From the NCBI RefSeq assembly GCF_963678635.1, contig NW_026970925.1:1-45146 (forward strand): a stretch of DNA of 45,146 nucleotides. The letters are read 5' to 3'. Shown here piece by piece: positions 1 through 12,640 of the stretch. The notes beneath the pieces were generated by a model, which was not told where the DNA came from, made no database searches, and saw nothing but the letters and a program-made list of their open reading frames with translations. This DNA is from Symsagittifera roscoffensis (lineage: Eukaryota; Xenacoelomorpha; Acoela; Convolutidae). Both the position numbers and the translations under genes were made by a program. Within the stretch, counting starts at the first letter, position 1. Every line of letters begins with the position of its first letter.

Positions 1-534
1 CAAAAAATGAACCATTTGCACCAGATAATAGAAGTAATTGCCATTTGAAGGCAGAAGCTCCGAATAAACATAGACAGTTTTAAATCAGTCAATTTTGTTT
101 GAAATCTCCTGCTTATTTCACATATAGATGTCGCACAACAAATCAATACTATACTTCACCATCATTACACTAATGTTTAGAATGTAATATAGTAGTACTA
201 CAAGTATATACAACTGTGAACTATCTATGTTATTGGAATCCAATTTTGATTTAATTCTGATGTACTGAATCAATGATCAAAAACTTTTTGTTCCGACTTT
301 CGAAGAAAACGGAATATCTATGCTCGGTGTGGTTTTTTTATCCAGTCAATTTTCGCTGTTTGAAATAAAAGTTTTCGACAAATTTTTTATAACCCATTGA
401 AGATATTGCTTTACTGGGTTCAAATCTAAAAAGATATTTTACCTCAATTTTTTTTGCCAAATTGGCTATGTTCTGTATTAAATTATGTGCGCTTTGAAGA
501 GTTGATGCATAATGCTGAGAGTGTATCCCGAACT
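1..534. other. AT-rich non-coding flank
   Basis: I see no open frame of interest, RNA gene or clear repeat here. The sequence is AT-rich with poly-T stretches and ends at the left terminus of the inverted-repeat element. Confidence 0.5.
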
Positions 535-1627
535 GAGTTCCATGGATGATAATCGATTATTTTGACATTTTTATAGTGGGTATCTATAAAATTACAAAGA
601 TAATCGATTATAATCCTTCATAAATAGAATAAAAATCTAGTTTTTTATATCAATATAATCCATTATAATCGATTATAATCAATTAAAAATGGATTTAAAT
701 CAGAATATTTTTCAAATCATTATAAACCATTATAACAGATTATAATCGATTATAATGGCTTTCTTGAGAAGAAATTATGAATTTGAATTCTTTTTCAAAG
801 TTATTTCATTTCCTGTTTCGTACAGTTGGTACGTATTACGTTTCATAAAAATTTGTTTTTCACATAATATTTTTATTCATTTAAGTTTTCTCTACTTTTT
901 CTATACTATGTAAACTCCACCGCCTCTTTTAACAACCGCCTTCCCTAGTTCCCTAGTTTACCCCTCGTCAGTTACCATCCGCTCCCTCATTCCACCCATT
1001 TTATCCCTCCTCAGTGCAAACACCCCAATCCCCGCCCTATCTTAATTTGAACCCCCCCCCCCATTTACTGAACGTGGGCGGGGTAGAATATGGGGGGAGA
1101 GGGATGTACAAAAAACATGCGTGAAAGGGTTAAAATGGAGAATTTTTTCTTCCCCCATCCCCGTTTAATGGTTAACAAACTGGGGGGATGTGTAAACTGT
1201 AAATTGGGGGAGGTTGGCATTGGGGTAACTTTAGTGACTATGGGGGGGGGGGGGGGGGGTACGGATAAAAGTAGGGGAGTGGGGGGGGGGGCTCGTTGGG
1301 TAAATGCGGATGGAAGGCAAAGTGAGGGGGGGGGGGCGATTGATTTCAGTAGGTTTGGTTGCGAGTAGGCCGTGAGTAACGCAGAAATATGCAAGTTATG
1401 CAATTGATTTTGCAAAAAAAATGTATCCTTGATAATCATATATCATGGATTTCAAATGGATTATAAATCGTTACCATAAATTTTAATGGATTGTGTTTTT
1501 AGGAAAATAATCGATTATAATGACAATATGATCGATTTTGTGGTCTAAATTTGCAACAATAATGGATTAAAATGACAACATTTTAGAAACAATTTTCCGT
1601 TGTAATCGATTATCATCCATGGAACTC
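535..1627. mobile_element. 1.09-kb element with 25-bp terminal inverted repeats
   Basis: The left end (535-559) begins GAGTTCCATGGATGATAATC and its exact reverse complement is found at 1603-1627, giving 25-bp perfect terminal inverted repeats. Inside, the outer parts are full of the palindromic word AATCGATTATAAT (550-760, 1500-1620). The core is C-rich on the + strand up to about 1065 and G-rich from 1075 to 1370. No transposase frame is visible, so it looks like a non-autonomous (MITE- or foldback-like) DNA element. I see no clear target-site duplication; the flanks are ...CCGAACT on the left and CGGTGCGG... on the right. A weaker relative may lie at 11.1-11.47 kb. Confidence 0.6.
1048..1336. 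other. Poly-C / poly-G core with G-quadruplex potential
   Basis: A run of about 13 C (near 1050-1063) is followed by G runs including 18 G at 1242-1259, 11 G at 1281-1291 and 11 G at 1326-1336. The switch from C-rich to G-rich is abrupt. Open frames crossing this area (Pro-rich or Gly-rich) are produced by the homopolymers and are not genes. Confidence 0.7.
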
Positions 1628-1797
1628 CGGTGCGGTGGCGGACTATCCCGCCGAACAAAATCGCTCCAAATTGAATTGAGGCTAGCTAATTGGTCGTGTT
1701 AGTTTCATATGGCTTAAAATTTTACACATGGGAATTGTCCAAAACTTATAGGTTTTCAATGTTTTCTGTTTCAAAAACTATTCGATGTGAATTAAGG

Positions 1798-2440
1798 GAC
1801 AGTTGCAACATTCAGGGCTTTGCCCTGATATACGAGCAGTCTTGTATCATCAAAAATGTATTACAGAACCAAACTGTGCATTTTGTGAATTGTAAGCGGA
1901 TTCCGCGACAGGCAAAATCAGATGTGTCCCGGAATCTGCAAAGTTGCATTTTTTCTTTGATCTTCTCTGCTGTTTTGGATTCCACGGACAAATAGCTAAA
2001 ACACTGTATAGCTCAAAGTTGCTCCAAAAACATGCGAATTTGCGGAATCCGCAACGAATTTTGTGGATTCTGGAACAAGTTTGTGGAATCCATGAACAAA
2101 TCATAATATATGTGTTTAGTAAACTTAAGCTGTCGAGGAATCCGCAACTGTAAAAGGAGTCCGCAAATTGTAAGCGGAAACCGCATAAATTTGCGGTATC
2201 CACTTACATTTGCGGAATCTGGAACAGCTACCTATATTTGCTTGTTGCCGAATCCGCAGCAAAATCAATGTGCCGACAAAATTTACGTTACAGGTATTTA
2301 GACGCGGTTTCCACTGAAAATTTGTAAATGGAATCCACTTACATTTTGGAACATGTTCTAAGAATTGTGTCTGAAATCCAGCAACCCTCAGAAACAAAAT
2401 TGTGCGCCTATCCAGTGCACAGTTTGGCCTCAAAATGTGG
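1798..2440. repeat. Dispersed 'GGAATCCGCAA' repeat, copy 1
   Basis: This stretch shares long blocks with 14060-14790: a 'gcagtcttgt'-type block near 1840, a shared block around 'tttctttgatctt' and 'gctgttttggattccac', and 'gcggaatccgcaac' words. It carries many copies of GGAATCC joined to GCAAA, TTTACA or CTTACA in both orientations. Short frames here are chance. It is probably an interspersed non-autonomous repeat; I could not see its ends clearly. Confidence 0.55.
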
Positions 2441-5400
2441 TTTAGTGTAGTATGATGTAAATTGCTTAATATTCGGATTCACTAGCGCATTCTCTATCAT
2501 GAGAAATCAAGTCAATATCTGTTGTTTTATAGGCACAGGACCCAGTGGTTTTGTAATTTACAACCAAAATTAGTTAAGGCAATATCACGACAGATGAGTT
2601 CAATCAATCGCATCTATAAATCAATCGGTTCTTTCAAAAAAATTAATATGTACCTCGAGAATTCTTGATTAAAGATTTCTAAATATCAGGAAACATGTAA
2701 AACATTAGAACAAATTTCAACCTTCTAGATATTTTTTCACTAACAGATAGCTTCTTTTATAATGCGTTCAAATGAATCGACCAGATTAATCTTAGCCGAT
2801 ATTAAAATAAGACAAATTATTCAAACAAGATTTCAAGTGCCATATATTAAATTTAAAAAAACCAAAACGACACCTCATTTTCGTTCCTCGTATTCGTTTC
2901 GTTGGCCCCAATCAGAATTTATCATTTTTAGAAAATTCGAATAATCAAAAGTGTCAAACTTTCAGTAGCAGAAAAAAATGATCTAACCAACCAGTTGGTT
3001 ATTGGAACAATTCAGTGTTGCAAGTAGTATTCATTTAGTACACTTAGATAGGGGGATTTGGTGTCCACGGAAGATCACTGGGTAAAAATGTCGTGAACAC
3101 CAGTTATTAGTTGATCAGCAAAGGTCATCATGTAATAATTGCTTTGTTCATATCATCACAATCTACGCTTTTAAAACCACTTTGCTTCTATTTTGGTCTC
3201 AGACTCTTCCATCTGAAGAAAAATATCCGTCGTCGAAGAAGAAAGTTTATGATGTCTCTCATCCTAAATTGTTCTGTAGTTAACTTTCTCTAGGTATGTT
3301 GGCAAACGATAAAGTGATGCTTTCCTTACACCGAGGAAAAATTTCCATAATCTACTCGACTTTCCTCTTCGCTAAATAAGACCGAAAGCTTTGTTTTCAC
3401 TTTTAAACTTTTAAAAACAATTTTCAAATGCCGGCATAGAGGTTATTTTCGTAAATGTTTTTGAGCTCTTGAAAAAGTGAGAAAAAGTGAGCTTTTTATG
3501 CTTTATGTCTTTGACAAAACCTTTTTATTTGACAATTTGACAATTTATGTATTTATGAATTTGAATGCTGCAAAAGAGCAAGCAAAAAATTGTTGTTCCG
3601 AGCATTTGAAAAATAGGGAGAAACTTTGTATTCAGGTGTGTTTTAGTTTTTGTTCTTTTTGTTTTCCACGCAAAATCAGGTACCAGAAATACATTTCGGA
3701 ATGGGTCGAGTGAAAAATCATATTAAAGCCGCTTCAATGTGGTCGGAAAATTATGTGCTACTTTGGTGAAAACGGGCCTTGTTGGCTTAATGGTGTTCTC
3801 CCAAACGATTCTAATTTGTATTTATAAATTTTTATAAATAACTTAGTAACTAGATATCGTTTGGAAACAGTTTATTATTATTATTACAAACAAACCGAGA
3901 AAAATTTACACTTTTCCTTGGACAGACACTTTTTTCATAAATGGAAATTAACAAAGTGAAAAAAAAACATTCAAACATTCGTTCAAAACTAAAACATATC
4001 TAATTTAGTATCAAACCAATATAAGCATTTTGTGAACTCAAATTTGATTACATTTTTCCTTCGTCTAAAGTTCGTCCCCAACAAAAAACGAAGAAAACAA
4101 ATTCAATTTTTGTGTCATGATGTATGAGTAAACCCTTTTTGCAAAATCATCATGATATTTCAAAACAATTGATGTTGGAAAATCTTTTCAATTTTTATTT
4201 TAAAAACGATAACTAAGTACAAAAGTCTTCTACATAATCATAAAATGTACGAGTCACCCAGATTAAGCAAATCATTATGTTTTTTTTAGGAAAACTGTCG
4301 GACAAATTTAAGAAAAAACATTTTTCAGAGCCAAAATTAAGTTTAACAATTTTCAAACTTCAACATACGTTGCTTGAGTCATCCAGATCGAGATACACTA
4401 TCAAGTTATCTCAAAAACTAAAGGTTTTTTAACGTACTAAATAAGCTTTTAAGAAGCGTAAGTTATGTTTGAAAAACGTAAAACTTTTTCATCGAATATG
4501 TGATTCATATAGAATAAGCTAAATCAACAAGTTATCTTACAACTTTCCGATTTTTTTAAGAACATTTTAGTGAAGAAAAAAATTGTGCAGAATGAAAACT
4601 TAAATTTGAAAACCTCAACTCATATCATAAAATGTAAGAGGCATTCAATCAGGCCACATCATCTTTTTATCTCAAAAACGAACGAATTTTTTCAAATAAT
4701 CAAATGACAAGTTTTCGATGACAAATATTAGGGGGAACGTTTTCCAACCTGCATCATATGCTGTATCAGTCATTCATATACAGCTGCATCATCTCGAAAA
4801 GGTTGTCTCGAAAACCTTGATACCTTAAACATAGGTCTGTAGAATACATCCAATCGCATCCGTGAGAAGCAAAAGCCTCAAATGATATCGGCGTCGTAAC
4901 TGAATTGAAACGAATGTCTATAAGTTTGGCATGGCATTTAGTTGTTTCCATTTGTCTTTTCTATTGAGTAAAGCGGGCTTTAAAAAGCTCAGAATCCTTT
5001 AAAAAGCCCAAAGTCTTTCAGCATTGACACTTGGTATAAAAATGTATCAGTGCGTCGCGAGAAGCTTTTGAAGTTGCCGGAAGACTAATTTCGAAACATC
5101 TCACAAAAATTTTAAAAAATTACAAAGGATGTTTTTTTTTCAACTTAAATTTCTGTTATTTTTGTTAAACGGTCCAAACATAAACGTTTACAATATCAAA
5201 AATTGCTCTCAAAAATTAAACAATTTTGTTCATAAGTTGCAAGACCATAAAATTTATATTGAAAACAAAAACTCGAAAAGTTTCATCAATAAGTTTAAAA
5301 TTTTGATGATGTTCAGCATTTCCATTAATAACAACAAAACTAAAATGTAGAATTTTGATGTTTTTTTTAACTTTGCCTCGATAATCAGACTTTATCGATG

Positions 5401-8400
5401 AATGTAATCTATATCAATTAAAATGAAATTATTTGTTTTTGCTGAATTTAAGTCTGAACTGTTTGTTTAAAAAAAAATGTTATAAACTGAAAATTATGCC
5501 TCGGTTGTTTTTCGAAAAACGTAATTTGTTTAGAAAAACTAGTGTTTTGCTTTTTAAAACAATTTTTTTTTTCAGATTAAAACTAAGAAAAACTTAATTG
5601 CAGATGAAACATTAGAAAAAAAAATATTTTTTTAAGATTGTCTCGAAATTAGATTTCATTTTACATAAAGTCAAACCGCTAAACAATAAAAATCAAGGCC
5701 AAAAAATTGTCAACAAAAAGCAACACAAGACATAAAGCAGACAAAAAAGTTTTTTAGTTCAGTACAAGTTTGTCAAACCTTAGTTATTTCAGATCCTTGT
5801 TCTCTTTCAACTTTGTTCCTTTTGGCTAGTTTTGCGTGGCCAGCTATTTCACCAAGTACTCATTTATGGAATTGATTATTCAGTGAGAAGAAGAGAGGTA
5901 AAATTTTTGCCTCCATTCTTTAGTTTGCCTCTAGATTCTTAGCATCGTTGAGAGATCCATGCTGATACTCCAATAGAGGAGCGCACTCGTAGTCCGCTTG
6001 AGCAATGAAAGTCTCAACGAATGAAAGTCCATTACGCGACTACCGTACATACATTTGGTTTTTCTCTAACGGTATTAGAGACTCTCAGTATAAAAAAACC
6101 TATTTGTTTTTGATTGGTGATCTGCAAAGCAAGTTTTGGGAAACTCTATGGATTAATGATGTGCTCTTGAGAGACGCAACCATCTTTAAATGACGACAAT
6201 GAAGTCTCGTTGACAGTTTTTGTAAAACATAATTCAATCAGAAGCGTTTTCAGCCAAATTCGAATAAATCTTTTGAAAGTTTTCTACACACAGAGATTAA
6301 AACACCAAACTAAAACGAGCAGGTTTTGATATGGAATAAAAGTCATACGTGCTTTTACAGGCGTGTAGGTATAATTAAGCCAAAAAAAATTATAACAAAA
6401 TTGCTTCAATATGGATTTTTCAGAAGGAATCCAGACATAAACCTGTCTTACCTCTAAAGTTAAATAATTCATGTCTTGTTAATTATTGAAGAACTTACTT
6501 TGAAGTGGGGAAAAATTAATTATAGGCTCTCTACACAGAGGATTGTTAACTACCAAGGCACATCACTAATCACCAAGGCAGTTGTCGTGATTGGCTTCAT
6601 ATAATTAGCGAAAAACTCAACCGGATCATTAATTAAAGTTTTACGTGAATATGTTACCCTTTTATACTTTTTGTTGGTTAAAAAGTGTTTGAAACATTAG
6701 CTAACCAAGTTTTCAGAAAAAAGTTTTTTAAGAGCGACAATCAATGAGCCTCGTCCAAAAACCACTCAACATAACGAATGAGCCAAACGAAGCTAGTCTT
6801 GCCGAAAAAAGTTGAACATGAAAAAAAAATTAATCGCTAACCATAATCATGAAAAATTAGTTTTAGATTCTAAAATAATTAAACAGGTGAAAAATAGTAT
6901 AGTTAGTTGCATCAGACAGAGATAATGAAATGAAATTACACAAGCCAGACGGAGTTTTATACGCCGGTTTGTTGGTTGGCGATTGACATCAGGTATCCAA
7001 ATACTTTTTCATAACCAGCCCTACAAACTGTTGAGGCATGGCCGGTCGGTACAGTGGGCAATAACTAGCCCGGCAATGTTTGTAGTTACGCTACGCTCCT
7101 CGTGAACGTCTCGCACGTAGAAAAGTTTACCGGATATGTTTATTTTCTTTTAAGTGAGCTATTGCGGTGCAACACAAATCCTTGTATATTGAGACCACTT
7201 TCAAATTGAGAAATAATGATATTTTTATTTATGTTTAGCAAAATTGAGATTTTAAATTTTTTTTTTATAAAATGTCGTTATTAAGGACGTGCAATGAGTT
7301 TCGTTTGACTCATTTGTTATCTTCATTAATTTTAGATGACATTTATCGATTGTTCTCTTTACAGAGGTGTTTTGAGTTTTCAGCCATTTTGTGTTTAAAA
7401 ATTTGTTAGCTATTAGTTTGTAAAACATTGTTAACATAACCAGTTAGAGATCTAATATGTGATCTGATCGGTCACTTCGATAGTTATCCGATAGCCAAAA
7501 TACAAAAAAAAAATTCAAACAAAAACTATATAATCAGTACCTTGGTAACGAGCAAAGTTATATGCTGAGAGTCTTTATACAACCTGTGGCACAATTCGAA
7601 ACATATTCTACCAAGTATATCAACAAAGTATATACTACAAAGTATATCAATAAAAATTTATTTATTTAAAGGTTAGACAGGGCGTGGTTTTTAATCATAA
7701 AGAGCAATTCATTTAAAAAATTTAGTTTGTACTTTTTATTCTAACTTGTTCTAAAATTGTTGTAACCAACCTGTACGCTCAATGAGGTTTATTTTATATA
7801 CAATTTTGTTTTCACAATTTCCGTAATTGAGCTCCTTAACCGAAAGTTTTCAAAAACAACAAACGAGATAACAATATCATCTCCACTACGTAAAACAAGT
7901 GGAATCCGACTATGAGAAGCTGATGTCGCGCTATTTGTCAGGCATTTTAGGCGAGCATGAACATTCACAATTGTAAACAAGGATAGCCGGTTACAGTGCA
8001 AGTAGTACAGAATGTTCCATTTATAGTCTTAAGAAAGTACAATTTTGTTTTTCAAATTGATGTCGATTTTTTTTAAGTGTTGTGATAAAAATTCTGAACA
8101 AAAAAAGAGAATTCAGGCTTACTTAAGAGTGTTAGTAAAAAAATAAGTCAATTGGGAAACAGTTTTTCAAGAAAAAAGATTAGAAAAAAAAAACAAAAAT
8201 CAAAAATTTTTTCACAGGTTTTTTTCGACACTGTGAAAAATCTTTTAATATATTTTGAAGCACGACTGAAAGAGCTTTAATGTGATATATAATTCAACCC
8301 CTATACAACGGTGTACAAGCCCTGCACAAATTAAAACAATCCCAAAACCAGGTTTATCCCAATTTTCAATGGTCGGAACAATGCTCCTTCCCACAAAACA

Positions 8401-9594
8401 ACTTATGCATTCGCTTATGTTTCGCTGATCAGAGTATCTTTTGCTTTGAGTTAAACCGCGTTGATAAACCGAGAATCATAAGATGATGAACCAAGTAAAA
8501 GTTCTAGATAGTGTCTTCTCATAATCTATCACTTTTTCCGATCTGTTCAGAAATAATGTGCACGAAAGTGATTTCGTAAGGTTCAGTAAAATGATCAACG
8601 AGAAACTTTCATTAGTGGTACTTTTACTTGAATGTGAAAGCAGCGTTACGTGATCCATTTAGACCAGACGTTCTGTTTCACTTTCCTGCCGTCCAATTCG
8701 TTGGATGACCGTAACTTGACACCTTGCGCTTTCTAGCTTGTTCAAACTATGACTTGTAATCGAAGTGTAACTAAAAGGAAAACTACTCCTTTTCCGCTTG
8801 CGTATGATTTAGCAATTTGGTGCTATTTTTATTTCGCTCGTACAATATTGCATTAAAATTTGTTTTTGAGGAAGTCCAGATTTTATATACTTTGTTTTGA
8901 AGCAAGTGTGTGTGTCGTAGAAAAAGAGGAAAATCACTTACGATCGAGTCCAATCAGGTTTCTGTTAAGCGATTAGCCGAAGGGTTTTCTTGGGATACGA
9001 TTTTCAGGTTTTTCAAGTTTTCTTTTAATTACAACAAATTTCTGGCAGTTCAATAGATTATACGAAATATTAACGTTTTGAAATTCTGTCTCTAGTCACA
9101 GAAGGTCAAGGACTTCCTTCAACTTTAAATTTTTTTGAGTGGTTTTCGACTTCAAGTTTCCGTTTAAGTTCACGCAAACGTCAATGAGGTCCTGAAAAAC
9201 GCAAGATCTTGCAGACATTAATAAGTTTTTATTAAACGATGTACTCCGTTTATGTTCTCACAAATGATATGATTTCGCAAATGCAATTGGAATTGGTTGT
9301 CTTATTTATTTTTTTCTTTTAAACTCATTAGAAGATGTGCGTTTTTTTAAATTCGTTTGCTGCATTCTTCAGACAATTGATTTTTTCAAAGAGTTCATTT
9401 TTTCTCGGTTATTTTTAGCAGTTCAGTTTTGTAAAATTGAACCAAACTGTGTCGTACAGATTTTTTAAAAACTTCTAGATGAAACCTAACTTTTAAAAAA
9501 TGTTGCATCACACAGGAAAATTGAGCAGCTGATTTATTCATATTTGAAACTGACACACCAGTTTTTTAACAATCGGTTATTAGTATCATTAGTA
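2441..9594. other. 7-kb AT-rich non-coding stretch
   Basis: No frame longer than about 78 codons and none with recognisable protein composition. There are poly-A/poly-T tracts throughout. A GC-richer patch at about 6950-7140 stands out but matches nothing I can name. No tRNA, rRNA or splice-bounded exon could be supported. Confidence 0.45.
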
Positions 9595-9647
9595 TTTCTT
9601 CAGCTAACAACACAAATCATTAGTATTTGAGTTGTTAGCTGAAGAAA
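9595..9647. repeat. Perfect 17-bp inverted repeat (hairpin)
   Basis: Left arm 9595-9611 (tttcttcagctaacaac) and right arm 9631-9647 are exact reverse complements, with a 19-nt AT-rich loop that contains 'cattagtattt', also present just upstream at about 9588. Could be a transposon remnant end, a cruciform or a small RNA hairpin. Confidence 0.7.
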
Positions 9648-10676
9648 AAAGGTTAACTGATGGAATTGTTTGGACAAAAGGAAACATCCAAGCCATTTTT
9701 CTCATTTTTAGTGGGGATCCAATTGCGCAAAATGACTCAAAGTTTACCATCAAAGTTTAATATCTCTGAGTAATGGTTTTCGTTCGCTTTGATCTGTACG
9801 GTACTTATCTAGAAAGCTAGGACAATTCGACAAAACCAATTGATTTTTTGTTTTTTTTTCCAAAATATATTCGGATTACAAAAGTTCATCCGCTGCAGGA
9901 GTTCGACATCTTCTGACAAAAAAGTAATTGGTGTATGGATTTAACAAATACAGCCATTTAAGCAAAAAAGTACAAACTTAAACAAGCACAGCCATCTTTA
10001 CCTCTTTACAACACCTTTATCATTTTTTATTCAACTTTCTTTGGTGTTCGATTGAAGCAAAAAAATTAGTTAAATCATTTTTTGCATATTTTTTGCGTGC
10101 GCGAACACTGTTTGTAGCAGCCTAGTCTTCTCAGTTGATTTTGCATTCGATTCACCATTTTGCATCTACCCATGCTTCTTCAGATGTACTAAACCTTAAG
10201 ACATATCATTGGTTTCCAATTGGTAATCTCAACAAGAAAGTGAAGTTTGATAACGTAGACCATTCATTTCATCAGAAATATTGTCCAAATGTGAATTGAA
10301 AACGTTATTTTCAGCTTTATCAGATATCCGACCAAAGAACCTAACTATTAACCGTCGAAAATTACACAATGCAACAACTCTTTCAGGTATCGATTTTTGA
10401 ATTAAGGCCGTCTTGGAGAATCCAACAGCCGCATGGCTGCCTCGCTGCCCTTGATAATTTTATAAGCTTTATTGTGACCAAAATAAGAGCATACGATTTT
10501 CGGCATAAACACGTTTGAGTCTCTTGTGAAATATCTTTTTTTTAAATATCTATCGTATATAAAATAGGCTTTGCGAATCGGAGGATTTATTCAGTATATG
10601 ATTAAATTTTAATTTTCGGAGAACTCTTCAATATCTTATTGCAGAAATTGGTTTTTGAAAAAAGTAGCTTTTAAAC

Positions 10677-11028
10677 TTCAGCTAAAATCGTTTTCAAAGT
10701 GGACCTCTTCAATTTCGGTTATAAAATTTCTACTCTTGATCTCAAAAAGCGATCGGTTTTTATTTCCCTAGAGCATAAGTTGGATTTTCTTAAATACTCC
10801 CTCGAGGCGTTTTTCCTGCACGCTTTTCGCCTAATTAAAAGACACTATTTGGCAATTACTAACTCTCATTGTCAATTTTACCTGCAAGGAAACAATAAAA
10901 GATCCATTAAACTTATTTACGCATCATCTAAATTGAAAAACCTTGATCTAAATATCCAACCAATCCAATTATCCTCCATCAATTTCAGAAAAAAGGCTGG
11001 GCTTCAGAAATTTAAAATTCTTAAATGA
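10677..11028 (+). CDS. Unrecognised ORF of about 110 codons, doubtful
   Basis: Open from just after a TAA at about 10674 to the TGA at 11026-11028, without an ATG near its beginning; a GTG (10699) is the first usual alternative start. Composition is Leu/Lys/Phe-rich with a protein-like middle (LEAFFLHAFRLIKRHYLAIT), but I recognise no family. There is no obvious acceptor or donor at its edges. It overlaps no repeat that I can see. It may be a chance ORF or a fragment of a transposable-element protein. Confidence 0.2.
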
Positions 11029-11129
11029 AGTTTTCCACTCAGTTGATTATTTATGGTGGTCTCGCGAATTTTAAAATGTTTCCCAATTTTATCGCGTTTT
11101 ATTATGAAATAATTTGCGAAATAATTTGG

Positions 11130-11470
11130 AGGGGGGTTGGTGGGGTTGAGCGGGTGGACGAAAAGAGTGTTGCGGGGGAACGGGTAAAGAACCGCGTTTA
11201 TGGTGATAAACTTGTTTACTCGCTCTCGAGTTTTGTAGAAAGCTGCAAAAAAAAGAAAAATTTTTTTAAAATCGATTATATTGAAATCAAAAAATGGATT
11301 TTAATCGACTGAAAGGGATAATGGATTTTTGTATGTTGGAAATACTCGATGGTAATGGTTTAAAAATCCATTGCGCTGTCTAAATTTGCCATGATACTCA
11401 ATTAAATAGACAAGATGTTAGTCAACAAAAATCCATTAGTCAACAAAAATCAAAAATACGTGTTCGATAT
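11130..11470. repeat. Diverged relative of the TIR element core
   Basis: A G-rich patch (11130-11190) is followed by AATCGATTATA and TGGATTTTAATCGAC words like those in the element at 535-1627. No inverted termini are visible, so this is a weak call based on shared words and base-skew pattern. Confidence 0.3.
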
Positions 11471-11554
11471 TTTTAACCTTTAACATTGTACCCACTTTTT
11501 ATACATCAACATTTTTACACTCCACATTTCGCCACCCCACAATTTCAACATCAT

Positions 11555-12025
11555 ACATTTTCACACGAAAAGTTTTTTCCACACTTTTAATTTACCCTTA
11601 AAAGTCCGAACCCTTGAAATATTTCATCCCGTTTTAATGCGCTACTTCATAAAAACTATGTGAATCTTATCGAGATAATTTTGAGGCGAAGTTTTCGGTA
11701 AAATCAGTTCCCAATTTTAAAACTTAAATTCTGAATTTTTTGTACTTCGCTTGCTTACAACATGCATTTGTAAGCAAGCGGATTAAAGCGCCATCCCCCT
11801 ATTTTAACACTACACATTTTCACAGAAAAATTTTTTGTCACTTCGGTATTTCACCTTCAAAAGTTTCAACCCTTAAAATATTTTATCGCGCTTTAATCCG
11901 GTACTGCACAAAAAAAACGAGGTGAGTACTATCGAGAAAAATCTCAGGCTAAATTTCCGGAAAAATATGTTCCCAATTTTAATACTTAAAACTTAAATTT
12001 GTTGTACTTCGCTGTTTAACAACAA
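11555..12025. repeat. Diverged tandem duplication, about 260 bp x 2
   Basis: Copy 1 (about 11555-11765) and copy 2 (about 11815-12025) align with an offset of about 260 bp. Shared anchors are 'ccctt(g/a)aaatattt(c/t)atc', 'gttcccaatttta' and 'tgtacttcgct'. Similarity is moderate, so the duplication is old. Confidence 0.6.
11748..11780. repeat. 13-bp inverted repeat with 7-nt loop
   Basis: Arms cgcttgcttacaa (11748-11760) and ttgtaagcaagcg (11768-11780) are exact reverse complements around the loop catgcat. It sits at the junction of the two 260-bp tandem copies. Confidence 0.7.
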
Positions 12026-12612
12026 ATTTCTACAATGATCATTCGTCCGATAAAAGTTTATACAAAGACTCACTTTTAGTTATTAAAAAAGCATCCGTAT
12101 TCAACACATCACTAAAAACTAATGTAAAATCAATTGATATTTTCAATTTTCTTGTAACTTCTATAAAAATTTCATTCACTCCTGACGTCAATTTTAGAAC
12201 TTGTTTTTAATCATATGATTCTTTTTATATTCAATAAATAAAGTCTTGAGCCCAAATGAAAAGTAATGTATCCCCTGCTGTATGAACCAACGAAAAATTG
12301 AAACGAGACTTATTGCCCAACTTATTAACTCCATCAAAGGATGGCATTTCGCATTAAATCTTTTTGCTTTGGCTCACAACTGAGTTGGGATGGATGTCTA
12401 ACTCCTAGAGCAATTTCAGATAGGGTACACCGTCTGCGCGTCACGCTATCTTATTTTCGGCCTGATAGATTCGTGCAACTTCTTAGTCTAATACCGATCC
12501 TAACCTTACTCTTATATCTACTAGTCTCAATAGATCTTGGGTATACTGGTTTGTTACGAGTTGGTCTCTTGGAAAAGGCAATCAAGCTGTAAGTTAAATT
12601 CAGAATGATCTG

Positions 12613-12640
12613 GTGCTGAAACTACAAGTAGTTTCAGCAC
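12613..12640. repeat. Near-perfect palindrome, 13-bp arms, 2-nt spacer
   Basis: gtgctgaaactac (12613-12625) is followed by aa and then its exact reverse complement (12628-12640). The 2-nt spacer is too short for an ordinary RNA loop, so a cruciform, a protein-binding palindrome or a repeat junction is more likely. Confidence 0.7.

Noticed and set aside
1065-1439. Pro-rich and Gly-rich ORFs on both strands
   Set aside because: They are produced by poly-C/poly-G runs of the TIR element; no conserved protein features.
6950-7140. tRNA-derived SINE
   Set aside because: GC-richer than its surroundings, but no convincing A and B box pair and no A-rich tail.
2762-8658. Several 60-78-codon ORFs
   Set aside because: Length and AT-driven composition are as expected by chance; no start context, splice sites or motifs.
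12341-12592. 83-codon ORF with a hydrophobic stretch
   Set aside because: Starts at an ATG but has no recognisable motif; the Leu-rich part is short and no neighbouring exon signals support it.
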